Both the position numbers and the translations under genes were made by a program. The notes under the pieces were generated by a model. It ran no database searches and was not told the DNA's origin. It saw nothing but the letters and a program-made list of their open reading frames with translations. Below are positions 1 to 11,800 of a stretch of DNA of 64,000 nucleotides, in pieces; the first letter of the stretch is position 1; each line of letters starts with the position of its first letter. Source of the stretch: Calliphora vicina (lineage: Eukaryota; Arthropoda; Insecta; Diptera; Calliphoridae); assembly GCF_958450345.1 (NCBI RefSeq), contig NC_088783.1, forward strand, positions 100,621,302 to 100,685,301. The letters run 5' to 3'.

Positions 1-726
1 TAAAATTAAGTGTCTAATCATATAAATTCATTCAATTCTGTTAATATTTAACTCTTTGTGTTTGATGGTTAGTTTACTAACCATATTTTCTATTGTCTTT
101 AAAACATAGTTTATTGTCATCTATTGCCATTTTGCTAAACAATTGAATTTTTTGATGTCTTCGTTTATGATTTTTTGTGCAAAACTTCTCTGTAGCTCGT
201 TTCTGTATTTCTCGCATCGGAAAACTTCTCACATGAAGTGTGAAACAAAAAATTCCATCGTTTCTCGATGTGCGAGAAAAAAGTGTTTCTGGATTTGAAT
301 GCTAAAACAGACAACACAGATTCTGTTCTTACTGGAATATTTCCAGTAATTAAGTGTCAAAGGCAAGACAAGCGTCAACGAAAGAAATTATAATAAAACC
401 AAAACAGTGAAAGGCTAAAAAAATTAAAATGCCAAAATATAACAATTGTGTTTTATTGATTGTCATCATTAAAATATAAAACAAAAAGTAACGTGTGGCG
501 CTTAAAGCTGCTGAATTTAAAAAAATGATTTAGAAACACATTTTTGTGTACTTACATGTGTATATATAATTATTTTATTCAAACTCTGTGCTACTTGCAT
601 TTTCGGCTGATTTGGGTTCCGTATTTATAAATATCTATATTTTTTAAAATTTTGTTTTTTCTCACACCAATTTCAAATGTAACTTGTTTTGACAGTTCTT
701 GTGAGAAACTTTTCGCAAAATATTAG

Positions 727-1303
727 TTGTGTTCGCGTACTTGATAATTTGTAATAATTTGTACAAATTATCACTGGAAGTTACGGGATTCCGTTCGTTT
801 ACTTTTAAAAACTTGTAACGAAAGAGCAAGAGAGTGTTAAAAGTGACAGTTTGTAGATAGAGAACGTGATATTTTTTACTGGACATTTTTTGTTCAGTAA
901 AAAATATCAACATAAAAAATATGTTTAACCCCCATTTTCTCAATCTCTGGTTATTTTTTATCGTGACGATAAACTGACAGTTCTCATACAACAAAAATGT
1001 TAATTGGAGGTTTATCGTTACGAAAAACGATAACCAGATATTGAGAAAATGCGGGTAAAATATATTGTTGCAAATGTAAACAAAAAAGTTGAAAATTAAC
1101 ACAATTTACAAGTATTGCAAATAAAATAAGTAAAATAACACAAAAGAAACGTTTTAAATTGGTTTATAATAAAATACAACTTATTTTTACAAATTGTTCG
1201 CGTACTTTTTTTTGGTTATTTTTCAGATTGAGAGTAAATTATTTTTACTCTCTAAAATAAAGTTACTGGATATTTTTTACTGGAAAGTACGCGAACACAC
1301 CTA
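727..1303. mobile_element. Inverted-repeat element nested in 187-1505
   Basis: The ends share a terminal inverted repeat, GTGTTCGCGTACTT near 730 and its reverse complement near 1287-1300. The 3' side repeats AAAGTACGCGAACAC. The interior is AT-rich with a further copy of a short motif (TTTTTTACTGGA and its complement). There is no coding capacity. Confidence 0.5.
929..1055. mobile_element. 127-bp hairpin MITE, family M1, copy 1
   Basis: The element starts CCCCCATTTTCTCAAT and ends with the complementary sequence. It is exactly 127 bp between flanking direct repeats TAA (926-928 and 1056-1058). The centre carries the motif ACTGACAGTTCTCATACAA, shared with the copy at 49988-50103 and with the related family at 22524 and 38354. 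A 3-bp target duplication and short perfect arms suggest a PIF/Harbinger-type non-autonomous element (inference). Confidence 0.75.
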
Positions 1304-1556
1304 TTGTTACAGAAACACTTTTTCTCACATCCTTCCAATAATTGCTGGAAAATTATTTAAATGACAGATAATTCTCGCAAACTCAAGATACAGAAACAAG
1401 ATAGAAGAAACATATTTTGTTTCATTTTACACTGTTTTTGTTGCAATTCAACGTTTCATGCGGAAAGTTTTTCGATTCGAGAAATACAGAAACGGGCTAC
1501 TGGTTAGATAAATATATTAATTTGAAAATATTGTAAAAATCAGTTTTTTAAGAATA

Positions 1557-2445
<889 letters not shown>

Positions 2446-2787
2446 AAGAAGCACAGAGAGTTTATTGTTCATCGAATTCAGTGTTACTTTGATATTTCGA
2501 TAGTTTGGTCAGAAAATTTAGTCAAAAATATTAGATTTCAAAAAAATTTATACGAAACAAAAATTTTTATCATAGCTATTTTTAATGCCAACCGCCACGG
2601 TGGTTAGTAAGTTAACCACTTCACTCCACAAAAAACCTTGGAATGGGGTGGTTTTTTCATGTTTTGTTAATTTTTTCTTACTTTTTATAATAAACTAACT
2701 TTGATTAAAGTAAAAATGCAATTGTTTTGATTTTAAACTTATACACAAAAAAGCGTGGCTGAAAGAGTTAACAAAATGATAATAAAA
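2446..2787. other. AT-rich spacer between two dispersed repeats
   Basis: No gene is visible. Around 2590-2660 there is a weak inverted arrangement around GGTGGTTAGTAAGTTAACCAC. Confidence 0.5.
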
Positions 2788-3345
2788 ACAAGTAAGAGAG
2801 CTATATTCGGCTGTACCGAATATACCCTTCACCAAATTATACTTCAAAATAAAAATTTTAAATATTTTTAGGTAATCAAAATTTATTTTTTTTTCAGTTG
2901 TTTTTGAACTTTTTGAAAAAAAAATTTTAGAATTTTTTTTTTAATATTTAGCGAAAAAGAACTTTTGGTGAAAAAAATTGGTGTTAAAGAATATTTTTTC
3001 CGATTTTGACCCATTGTAGGTCCAACTTACTATGGTCTTATATACGTCGTTGCAAAGGTCTTTGAAATATCTATCATTAGATATCCATATTGTCTATATT
3101 AATGACTTAGTAATCCAGAAATCGGTAAAAAATCGAGGTTGTCCTGGTTTTTTCCTTATATCTCAGCCATTTGTGGGTCGATTTTCTCGATTTTAAATTG
3201 CAACCGAGCCGGAAGTTGATTTCAATAGACAGACAGACGGACATGGCTTAATCGACTCCCCTATATATGTATAAAGATCCAGAATATATATACTTTATAG
3301 GGTCGCAAAATTAAATTGTGGAAATTAAAAACGGAATGACTAACT
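2788..3345 (+). repeat. INE-1-like dispersed repeat, family A, copy R2 (3' truncated)
   Basis: It has the same start, hairpin and internal order as R1 and the GACAGACGGACATGGCTTAA block near 3227. It stops soon after AACGGAATGAC without the terminal GGGTATA. It lies about 120 bp beyond the stop codon of the stomatin gene. Confidence 0.75.
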
Positions 3346-3461
3346 AAGCAGAAAATGGTATCATGCCTTCCCAGAGTCGAATAATGATTATGATACCTTT
3401 GATTTTATTTATTAAAAAATATTGCATATAAAGCATATTTTGTAGGCGATGACGTTCCACC

Positions 3462-4595
3462 TTAAGGCACGCCTACTGACATCAATTCTATGGGAAAGGG
3501 AAAGACAATAGTAGAATTCTTTTCACTTGAAATGGTTGCCAATGTTTGTAAATAGCGCAGCTGATAAGAAAAATTAAATAATTAAAATATAAAAAACTAT
3601 AAATAAAAAAAATACATACCTGTAATGTAATGGGATTTGCAGACATCACATCGGAAGCTTCTTTTAAGGCCTTGGAAGCATTCAATTCGCCCTCTGCTGC
3701 TACGATTTTAGCCTTAGCTTCACGTATTGCCTCCGCTTCAGCAGCCATAGCCCTTTGCATAGAAACTGGCAGGCGTACATCTTTACTGTGAAACCAAAAT
3801 ATAAATTAGCTTTATAGCAAGTTTTAAAATAAAATTCAACAAGTGTTGAGTTTAGGAATTCTGGGAGCTTACTTAGTAATTTAATGATAAAATCTTACAT
3901 TTCTACACGTTCTACCTTAACTCCCCAAGGATCGGTGGCTTCATCTAAAATATTTTCTATTTTATTCGACAACGTCCCCTTAGCCGTTAACAATTCCATT
4001 AGATTGGTTGTTCCAATAACATTGCGCAAAGTTGTCTGGGCCAAAAGTTTCGTAGAATCTCGCACATTTGAAATTTGTATAACCGAGTCGAGTGGATTGC
4101 GAATACTGTAGTAGACAACAGCATCCACTTGTATGGTCACGGAATCTCTCGTTAAAATTTCCTGGGGATGTACATCAAACGATTGTGTGCGTAAATCAAC
4201 TTTGACATATTCATCAATACAGGGCAAAATAAAAACTAAGCCCGGTCCTCTTACGCCACCTTTTCTGAAGTACAATTTAAAATATACAATACAAATTTCC
4301 TAAAACCAATTGGATTTTCTAACGTACTAACCTTAAACGTCCCAAACGAAATATGACCACACGCTGAAAAACCGTTGCAGTTTTCAAACAAAAAAATATG
4401 GTCATCGGAAACGTCACAAGGAAAACCAAATAAGATAAAAACACCAAAATTTTTTCCGAAATACCAAATACAGTGTCCGCTAGAAATTTCAAAGAATTTC
4501 ATTTTAATTTATAAATGGATTCATAATTCCAACTTACTAGACCGCACAGCCCGAGTACCATACTTTGGAACATTTGGCAATATTTCGCGTTGCAT
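3462..4595 (-). CDS. Stomatin/band-7 (SPFH) family integral membrane protein
   Basis: The complete coding sequence has five exons: 4595-4538, 4479-4332, 4264-3899, 3785-3620 and 3560-3462. All junctions are GT-AG and the phases fit, giving 278 aa. The N-terminus is short and followed by one hydrophobic hairpin segment at residues 29-50 with a central proline, as in stomatin, which places both ends in the cytosol. The SPFH domain follows: RVVIFRLGRLRKGGVRGPG, then a VDLRTQSFDVHPQEILTRD block. The C-terminal part has the alanine/glutamate-rich helix (QRAMAAEAEAIREAKAKI) and the oligomerisation motif LRYLQTLATIS. The length and motif order are those of animal stomatin/MEC-2 proteins, which bind cholesterol-rich membrane and modulate ion channels. 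The start chosen is the only ATG before exon 2 in frame. Flies have several paralogues and I cannot say which one this is. Confidence 0.9.
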
Positions 4596-5087
4596 GTTGG
4601 ATTTAAATAAATGACAAATCAATACACAAATATAAAATAATTCTAAAATACACAAAAAAAAGATAAAAGACACTGAAAAAATATAAAAATACAAATTTCG
4701 TTTTTGGTTGTGACAGTTTTTTAATTAAAAAGACAGGTTTCGAATTTCTCTCAAATTTTAATCTGGATTAAAAACGTTTTTTCATTTCCTTTAAATAAAC
4801 TTGATTCATTTAAATTCCAAATAAAAACGACAAGGAGTTTAAAAATTATAACGCGTCTTTATTCATTAAAATTTACACAAGATTTTAAATACCACTCTCT
4901 GTTTTTAAACAAATATACTTCAACACTTGAATCAATAGTCACTGGTTCTGGTTCTTGCTGCAGCTATTTATATACCAGCTGATCTAGCGAAGACACACGA
5001 GGGTGCTTTACTTCGAAAATGAGTATGCAATACTTTTAAAACTGTTATACAATATCCGCCCCAATGTTGGCAGCACCATGCTTAATA
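4596..5087. other. 5' flank of the stomatin gene
   Basis: AT-rich sequence probably carrying the minus-strand promoter and 5' UTR. No further coding exon was recognised. The stretch 4905-4985 is somewhat less AT-rich but has no identifiable ORF. Confidence 0.4.
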
Positions 5088-5585
5088 GGGGGGTCAGACG
5101 GCATGTATTGCTTGTGTATTGGGACATGTATTCGATACATATGGAATTCCATGTGTATGTCAAAATTTACGTTATACATGTGATTCATAATTTCCACGTT
5201 CAAACGTACATATGTAATTGCATGTGACATAACCTCTATTAGTTTATATGTTTGTTGTTTTTAACAATATATTTATTTAAAACATTTTTAAATCACAATA
5301 TATATATTTAATGCAATGAAATTTATTTTGTTATGATTTTTCTTTACTCTTTTTTGTTTTGTTTTTTTTATTTTGCACTCACACAGTGTTGTATTTCAAA
5401 ATACAACTTTGTTATACACACGAAAATAGAACATGCTCTAATTGCCAAAAATGTCACGAGTAATACACATGTATTTTACATACACAAAGTTTCATATGGA
5501 TCACACGGCATGTATATGTTTACATATGGAAAAATGTCCCAATACATGGCGCAAAACACAAGCAATACATGCCGTCTGACCCCCC
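5088..5585. mobile_element. Inverted-repeat DNA element with GGGGGGTCAGACGG ends
   Basis: The left end GGGGGGTCAGACGGCATGTA is matched by its reverse complement at the right end, and the match extends over about 30 bp through TTGCTTGTGT. A second internal block (GGGACAT) also pairs. It is 498 bp with no transposase. Short peptides read from both strands reflect the palindrome. Confidence 0.7.
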
Positions 5586-6410
5586 TTTTATTAGTAGAAG
5601 ACGCCACAATAATAATTTTGATTAACATGATGAATATTGAATCCGTTACAATCCGTTAAATCTGATTTAATAGTGGCATTTGATTTTGGTATTGTCACAG
5701 TCGTAGTTTTAATCAGTATGAAATCAATAATATAGTAACTTTTAGAAGAAAACTTATGAAGAAATTCCCGACAAACATTTCCCGAAAATTAACAAAAAAA
5801 TATTCCCGGAAAAAACTGAATATTTTGAAGTAATTAACCCTTTCAGACATTTTGTCCAATATATTAGACAGATTTTTACAGTTAATAGCGTTATAAGAAG
5901 AGTGTTTACTAGGTTTAAACATCTAATTTTTCATTACTTTTTGTTAAATTATACAACTCCAAGCAAAAATGGAAAATATATTCATCAAAATTAATTATGT
6001 ACATATATGTATGTATTTAAAAGTGTGGGAAATTAAAAGAAATAGTTCATATTAGGGATAATACGGATCCCCTTCAGTCGTAGAAAAAGAGAACGAAAAA
6101 TCAAACCGGCAAATTTAAAAACCGGTTTACGGTTTAACCGAAAAGGCGTGTTTTTGAAAAAACCGATTTTGATTATTGTCTTTTAAAAAAACCGGTTAAA
6201 CGGTTTCGGTTTTTGTCTTCAAAAAAGCCGGTTAACCGGTTTTATTTGTTTGTATCACTGTGTAGTTTAAGCTCTTAAAAACTAGAAATAGAAAAATTAT
6301 GTATATAATACCGATCTATACACAAAAAGAGAAAGTGTTAATTATTTTTAAATTTATTACAGGTTTATAACACAAATATATGGAAATGTTGTTTTATAAA
6401 CCTTTTATAC
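5586..6410. other. AT-rich intergenic DNA
   Basis: No gene seen. Near 6110-6250 there is a short degenerate direct repeat around AACCGGTT (AAAACCGGTTTACGG, AAAACCGGTTAAACGG, AGCCGGTTAACCGG). Confidence 0.4.
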
Positions 6411-7140
6411 ATATCGCACTCGTTCAACAATACTGTATTAACTCAAAATTTTAAAATGTTCAGTAGAGGCCAAAAACTGTTTGTGATTACATTTTAAGAG
6501 AATTTGAAAATCCGAATACATCATAGTAAGCAAATTCCATTTGAAAATATATTTACATTGTTTTTCTTTAAAATTTTTGCAATTATTGCAAAATAAATCT
6601 ATTTTTTGAGTTAATACCATTTTCCTAAAACTTCTCGATATTTTTTTGTATTATTTTATCAACAAAACAGTATCAACTCAAAATACAACCAAATTTAATG
6701 TGCTGTTTTTCTATAGCGAATGAGCGTTTTGAGTGGACGTTTTACATGTATTTTGTTTTTGTAACAATAACAAAACACATGTTAAATTTCCACTCAAAGT
6801 ACTCGTTCGCTATAGAAAAACAGCACATAAATAAAACAATTTGATTATTTTTAACTTGAATAAAGGCTCAATTCAAAATAATACATTTTGTTATGAAAAT
6901 ATTCGATGTATTTCTATTTAAATTTTAGTATTAACTCAAAATAATACTTGTTTGTTGATACAAGATAGTCACTAATTATCACGAAAATGGTCTCAAATGT
7001 GGTTTTCGAGATAAAAGAGTAATCGGGATACGTTGAAATTTTTACAGTAGATAGATATTGATGTTGTTAGTTGATTTCTTGCAAAAAGAGAATTTTTAAA
7101 AATTTTGAGTTAATACAGTATTGTTGAACGAGTGCGATAT
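6411..7140. mobile_element. 730-bp inverted-repeat element, ATATCG-end group, type 1
   Basis: Starts ATATCGCACTCGTTCAACAA and ends with its reverse complement. The arms pair over about 40 bp, including CTGTATTAACTCAAAATTTT. The block 6455-6620 is about 85-90% identical by eye to the reverse complement of 48120-48300 inside the element at 47465-48325, so both belong to one family. A further inner pair around TAGCGAACGAGT flanks 6710-6830. No transposase was found. Confidence 0.75.
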
Positions 7141-7176
7141 ATGTATGTATTTAAAAATTTATTATGAATAATTGAT

Positions 7177-7540
7177 TATACATATCGCTGCAACAACGTC
7201 ATAACTCAAAATCCGGGTGTTTTGAAGTGAGTAATACAAAATATGCGCAGTTTTAAAAAAAGCCAATTATTTTTTGTATGAGAGTGTTTTTTTTTTTTTT
7301 TGTTGTAGGCGTTAAAATGAAAAATCATGTTTTCTCGTATATTTGACATGTAAAAATTTGGGTTAAATACAGATTAGAAAGATATTAGTATCTACTATTT
7401 AAATCAGGTTTTATTTCAGAAATCGCATGAGATGTTGAAAATTTTTTTTTAGAAATAGTAAAATGTCATAAAACATTCAAAGTTGTTTTTATCGAAATGA
7501 CTTCTTTTTGAATTATGACGTTGTTGCAGCGATATGTATA
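7177..7540. mobile_element. 364-bp inverted-repeat element, ATATCG-end group, type 2
   Basis: The terminal repeat is TATACATATCGCTGCAACAA, with the arms extending through CGTCATAA. It lies directly beside the element at 6411-7140. Its interior matches, in reverse orientation, the element at 45111-45505. Confidence 0.75.
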
Positions 7541-8260
7541 TTTAATGAAATTTAAATTTAACAGATAGCAATTTAAAATTATGTTGTTTGTTAAATGACG
7601 AATCTTGGAACATATTTCTATAAAATGTAGTATAAAAAAGTTGTATAAAAAGTATTAAATTCTGCAATAGTACATAAATGTGCAACTGGAAAATTTTTCA
7701 TGTATTTGTCAGTTTTAAAGGTGGTCAGTGTTGCCAGTTGGGGAATTAATTTCCATATATAGAATTTGTTTCGTCATTTTAGGGAACAAACATTTTATTG
7801 TTTTTAGATTTAAAATTATTTTTTGTGCATAAATTTATAGCCGAAAGCCGGCAATACAGAAATATGAACAGAAAAAAAATTATGAAAATCTTCATTTGAT
7901 GTCTTTTTTTGCAATGCAGTTTTATCCAAAAAAATCGAGTAAAATTAACTCGTTAATATTATTATCATATCGGAAATCACTACAATTACAGATATCGTCC
8001 TGTATTATCTATTCAAAACCGTGGCATACTTCATAGAACATTTTACCAAATAACATTTATCTATGATGTTAACATTTATCTTTATTATACAGTTTTGAAA
8101 CTTGGCAACCCTAACTGGGGATGAGAACTGAAAAAATATTGACAACACTGTTTTATAGGTGGTCGGCATTTTTCTTTCTTGCTGCAATTAAAGTGAAAAA
8201 AGTATTATTAAATAAATCTAAAGAAAGTAATTTGCAAATTATCTGAATAGTTTGTTGAAA
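7541..8260. other. Upstream region of the CCAR1-family gene
   Basis: AT-rich, with no coding sequence recognised. It probably contains the promoter and 5' UTR of the plus-strand gene starting at 8261. No clear TATA box or initiator could be chosen. Confidence 0.4.
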
Positions 8261-8887
8261 ATGTCGTACGGCAATCAATCGAATGCGCCATGGCAGCGTA
8301 ATGTGATGCAAGGTCATCCACAATCTGGCGGATTTCATCAGGGCACGCAAATGTTTATGCAAAATGCACAGCAAAATAACATGGCGGCGTTCGGTCATGG
8401 TGGCATGCAAGGTGCTGGCAGTGGCAATATATATCCAGCTGGCGTGGGAAATTCGGTTTCATATCCACAGCCTAGAAGTGGTTTAAATCCAGTTGCTTTT
8501 CAACAAGGTGGTAACCCTCAGACGCATAATTCCATCGGGACTGTTACGAAAATGAGTAATGATTGTGGTCTCGTCAATGATGAGGTATTTTTTTACCGCA
8601 ATGTTTGCAAGGGTCCAGAACCCAAACTGGGTGATCGTGTCATCTTTGAAGCCTCCTATTCTAATAATGGGCAGTTTAAGTGGAATGCCACTCGTGTTCA
8701 ATTAATGCAACAACCCCAACCCCTGATGGGTTCGAATAAAGGAAGCTATAGTTCTGTGGCACCGCCCAATGAATATCAACGCGGACAGATGCGTCGAAAT
8801 TCACCAAAACGTTCTCCCATACGGGGAAGACATGAACGAGATCATCGAGAAAGAGATCGTTTACACCGTTCCCGTGATAGGGATGAG
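8261..8887 (+). CDS. CCAR1: CCAR1 exon 1 (start, S1-like domain, Arg-rich end)
   Basis: The start ATG is at 8261, and the protein opens MSYGNQSNAPWQRN. The S1-like block GTVTKMSNDCGLVNDEVFFY is typical of CCAR proteins. The exon ends GATGAG|GTTTGT in phase 0. An in-frame TTG nine bases upstream was not used. Confidence 0.9.
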
Positions 8888-11800
8888 GTTTGTAAAATTT
8901 ATCATACAAATATTTACCTTGGATACAATTTCATATGCAATTATTTTTTTCATCCCGTAGGCTGAACATGATCGCAAAAGAAGACGTGAAGATCACGACC
9001 GTAGTCGTGATCGTGTTGGCGCTGCCGCTGTTGAAGGACGTGGTAATCATGCTGCTCGTAATGAAAAGGAACGAGATCGTGGCGAATCTAGAAAGAAGGA
9101 ACGCGAAGTAGCAGATCGTGAACGTGAAAGAGAAAGGGAAAAGGAGCGTCCTCGCGACACAGAATTACATCGTGCAGGTCCCAAAGGTCGTCGTACTAGA
9201 GCTATAAAGCGCTATATGGTTCAAATACCGAAATCACTATTAACTGTGTAAGTATTTAGAACTTGTAAGCTTTATGCATTAAACACATTGAAGACAGCAG
9301 GCTTCCGACTTCAATCTGTCAAAAATAGAATACACACGTTTATATGAAGACGATTCTTTTGACGACAGCACAACTTCACGACGACACGACTTCGTTTGCT
9401 GCTGCTGCCCAATTAGGCTAATTTCTATTTTTGTCAACTTCAAAACAGAAATAGTGTTGCTAATATAATAAAAAATGTAAATCAAATTAGTGCTTAAAAA
9501 AATATATTTTTTTTTACTTAATTAAGAGAAGTTTCTGATAACCATATTGAAATGAATTAATAACAGGTACATAAATTATTACCACATATATATATTTACT
9601 CAAAATAATTGTTTAACGTTTAATTACTTTGGAATTTTGTACGGTTATTTTTTATTAAAGTAAAAAATTAAAGTGACATCACTGAATTATAAATCAGCTG
9701 TTTACTTTGAAGCTGTCGTCTTTAAAAGAATTCACCGGCTGCCGCACGGCTGCAACTTCAGCCAGCAGCATTTGTGTTCGTGAAGTCGTGAAGCCTGCTG
9801 TCTTCAATGTGTTTAATGCATTAATGTTAATCGATTTACCAAACATTTTAACTTAACCAATTATTCAACATTTCTGATTAAAACCAGAAATACATTTATG
9901 AATAAATTAATAATAAACATTTTGAAACAAGCATTTATTTAATTCTTCTAAAAAGAAGAAAATAAGCATTAAATTAAATCAAACTATTACATTATGAAAT
10001 GTTTATGAATAAAAACATGTCGCAATATTTTCCTGACGCTGGTCTTGTCGCGACAAGCTTTTATATCTTATTCTAGAATGTAATAAATAGTTTGATTTAA
10101 TCTATGGTTTATTGTCTTCTTTTTAGAGCATTTAAATAATAGCTTGTTATAAAATGTTTTTTATTATTAATTTATTTTTTAGAGCACCTTAAATATTTCG
10201 AATTTTTGAACATATAAATAGCTTACATCTGATTTTTTAGTTCGAAATTTGAAAAAACAGTTGTTTTTAATAATTTTCATGGAATACTTAAAATTTTTTG
10301 AACATAACTTCGAATTTTCGAATATGATTTTGAACTTTCGAACGTAATATGCATTGTAACTAGGTCTAATCATGAATCAAATTTCATCCTATTGGTGCTA
10401 CGAGATCTGGTTCAAAATTCAGTTACAAATTTTTATCTAAAAAAACCGCTTGTAAAAGAGTTGTACAGGGTGGCGTAGAATGAACATTACGGTTTAAAGT
10501 GATGGCCATTTTTTGCTTCGCACATACGTGCTCTTTTAAACATATTTTCCATAACTTCTCGCAAAATTTCGGGTATAATGGCCATGATTTCTGTTATGAT
10601 TGTACGTTGGTACAATTATAATTAAAAACAAGTAAGAAAGTATGGTCGGTCAAGCCCGACCATATAATACCCTACACTAAGTAAAAGAGCAAAAAAAATT
10701 TTTCTTTTAAAATTTCAATAATTTATATTTTTGAGTGATTTTCGGAAGTGGGGTTATATGGGGGCTATGATCAATTATGGACCGATCACCATGAAATTAG
10801 GTCATGTGATTTATGTCTATATTAAAGTTAACTATGTTGAATTTTGTTTGTTTACCAACATTTTTAAGCGATTTATGCACGTTAAAGTGATTTTCGGAAG
10901 CGGGTCTATATGGGAGCTCTGACTAATTATGAACCGATCGTAACAAAATTTGGTGACATGAATTTTGTGTATATAAAACTTATTTGGAGCGGAATTTGTG
11001 GAGATACATATATAAAGTAAACATTTATGACCGATAAAGTCCAATTTCGGGAGGACATTTGTATGGGGGCTAGGTGAAATAGTGGACCGATTTCAGCCAG
11101 TTTCAATAGGCTTGGTCCTTGAGCCGAAAAAATAATATGTACCAAATTTGATCGAAATATCTTCAAAATTGCGACCTGTACTCTGCGCACAAGGTTTACA
11201 TGGACAGCCAGCCAGCCAACCAGACGGACGGACGGACGGACATCGCTTAATCGACTCAGAAAGTGATTCTAAGTCGATCGGTATACTTTAAGGTGGGTGT
11301 TAGACTAATATTTTTGGGCGTTACAAACATCTGCACAAACGCATAATACCCTCCCCACTATGGTGGTGTAGGGTATAACAATTTAGTAATTCTATTAACG
11401 ATGTTTATTAATCAAGATAAAATAAAGAACTAACTTAACAAAAAGGAGAAACAAAATATATCGTTTAATTCAAAAAGTCTGGGGTTGCCATAAATCATAC
11501 GATGAAATTTCGTACATCCATAAACCAAAGCCAATGCTTCCTTTCTATCTGGCTATACCTTTGTTCCGTTGACGTCAGTGCCCTTGAAACATGATAAACA
11601 GCCTTTTGTGTTCCATCTGGCATCTTGTGGAAAATTTGTGCTCTAATACCGACCATAGTGTGTCAACAAAAGGTTGGATTGTAGTAATCTTTTAAATGTA
11701 TGGAATGATGATTCGCATTCCTTCGTCCATTCCCAATTTGCCTCATTCTTCAATAGATCATCCAGAGGTTGACGGATGTCCCGCATACAATTTATAAACT

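Larger units (their letters stand above)
187..1505. mobile_element. Old palindromic DNA element carrying nested insertions
   Basis: The outer ends are an imperfect inverted repeat. The block around 190-240 (core GTTTCTGTATTTCTCG) matches the reverse complement of 1459-1505, and a second matching block lies at 266-292 against 1308-1332 (core AAGTGTTTCTG). Between the arms sit a second inverted-repeat element (727-1303) and, inside that, a hairpin element (929-1055). No transposase is visible, so this is a non-autonomous, old element. The apparent ORF on the minus strand across 662-1102 runs through the nested repeats and is not a gene. Confidence 0.55.

Noticed and set aside
662..1102. 146-codon minus-strand ORF
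   Set aside because: It runs across two nested inverted-repeat elements and has no protein-like features.
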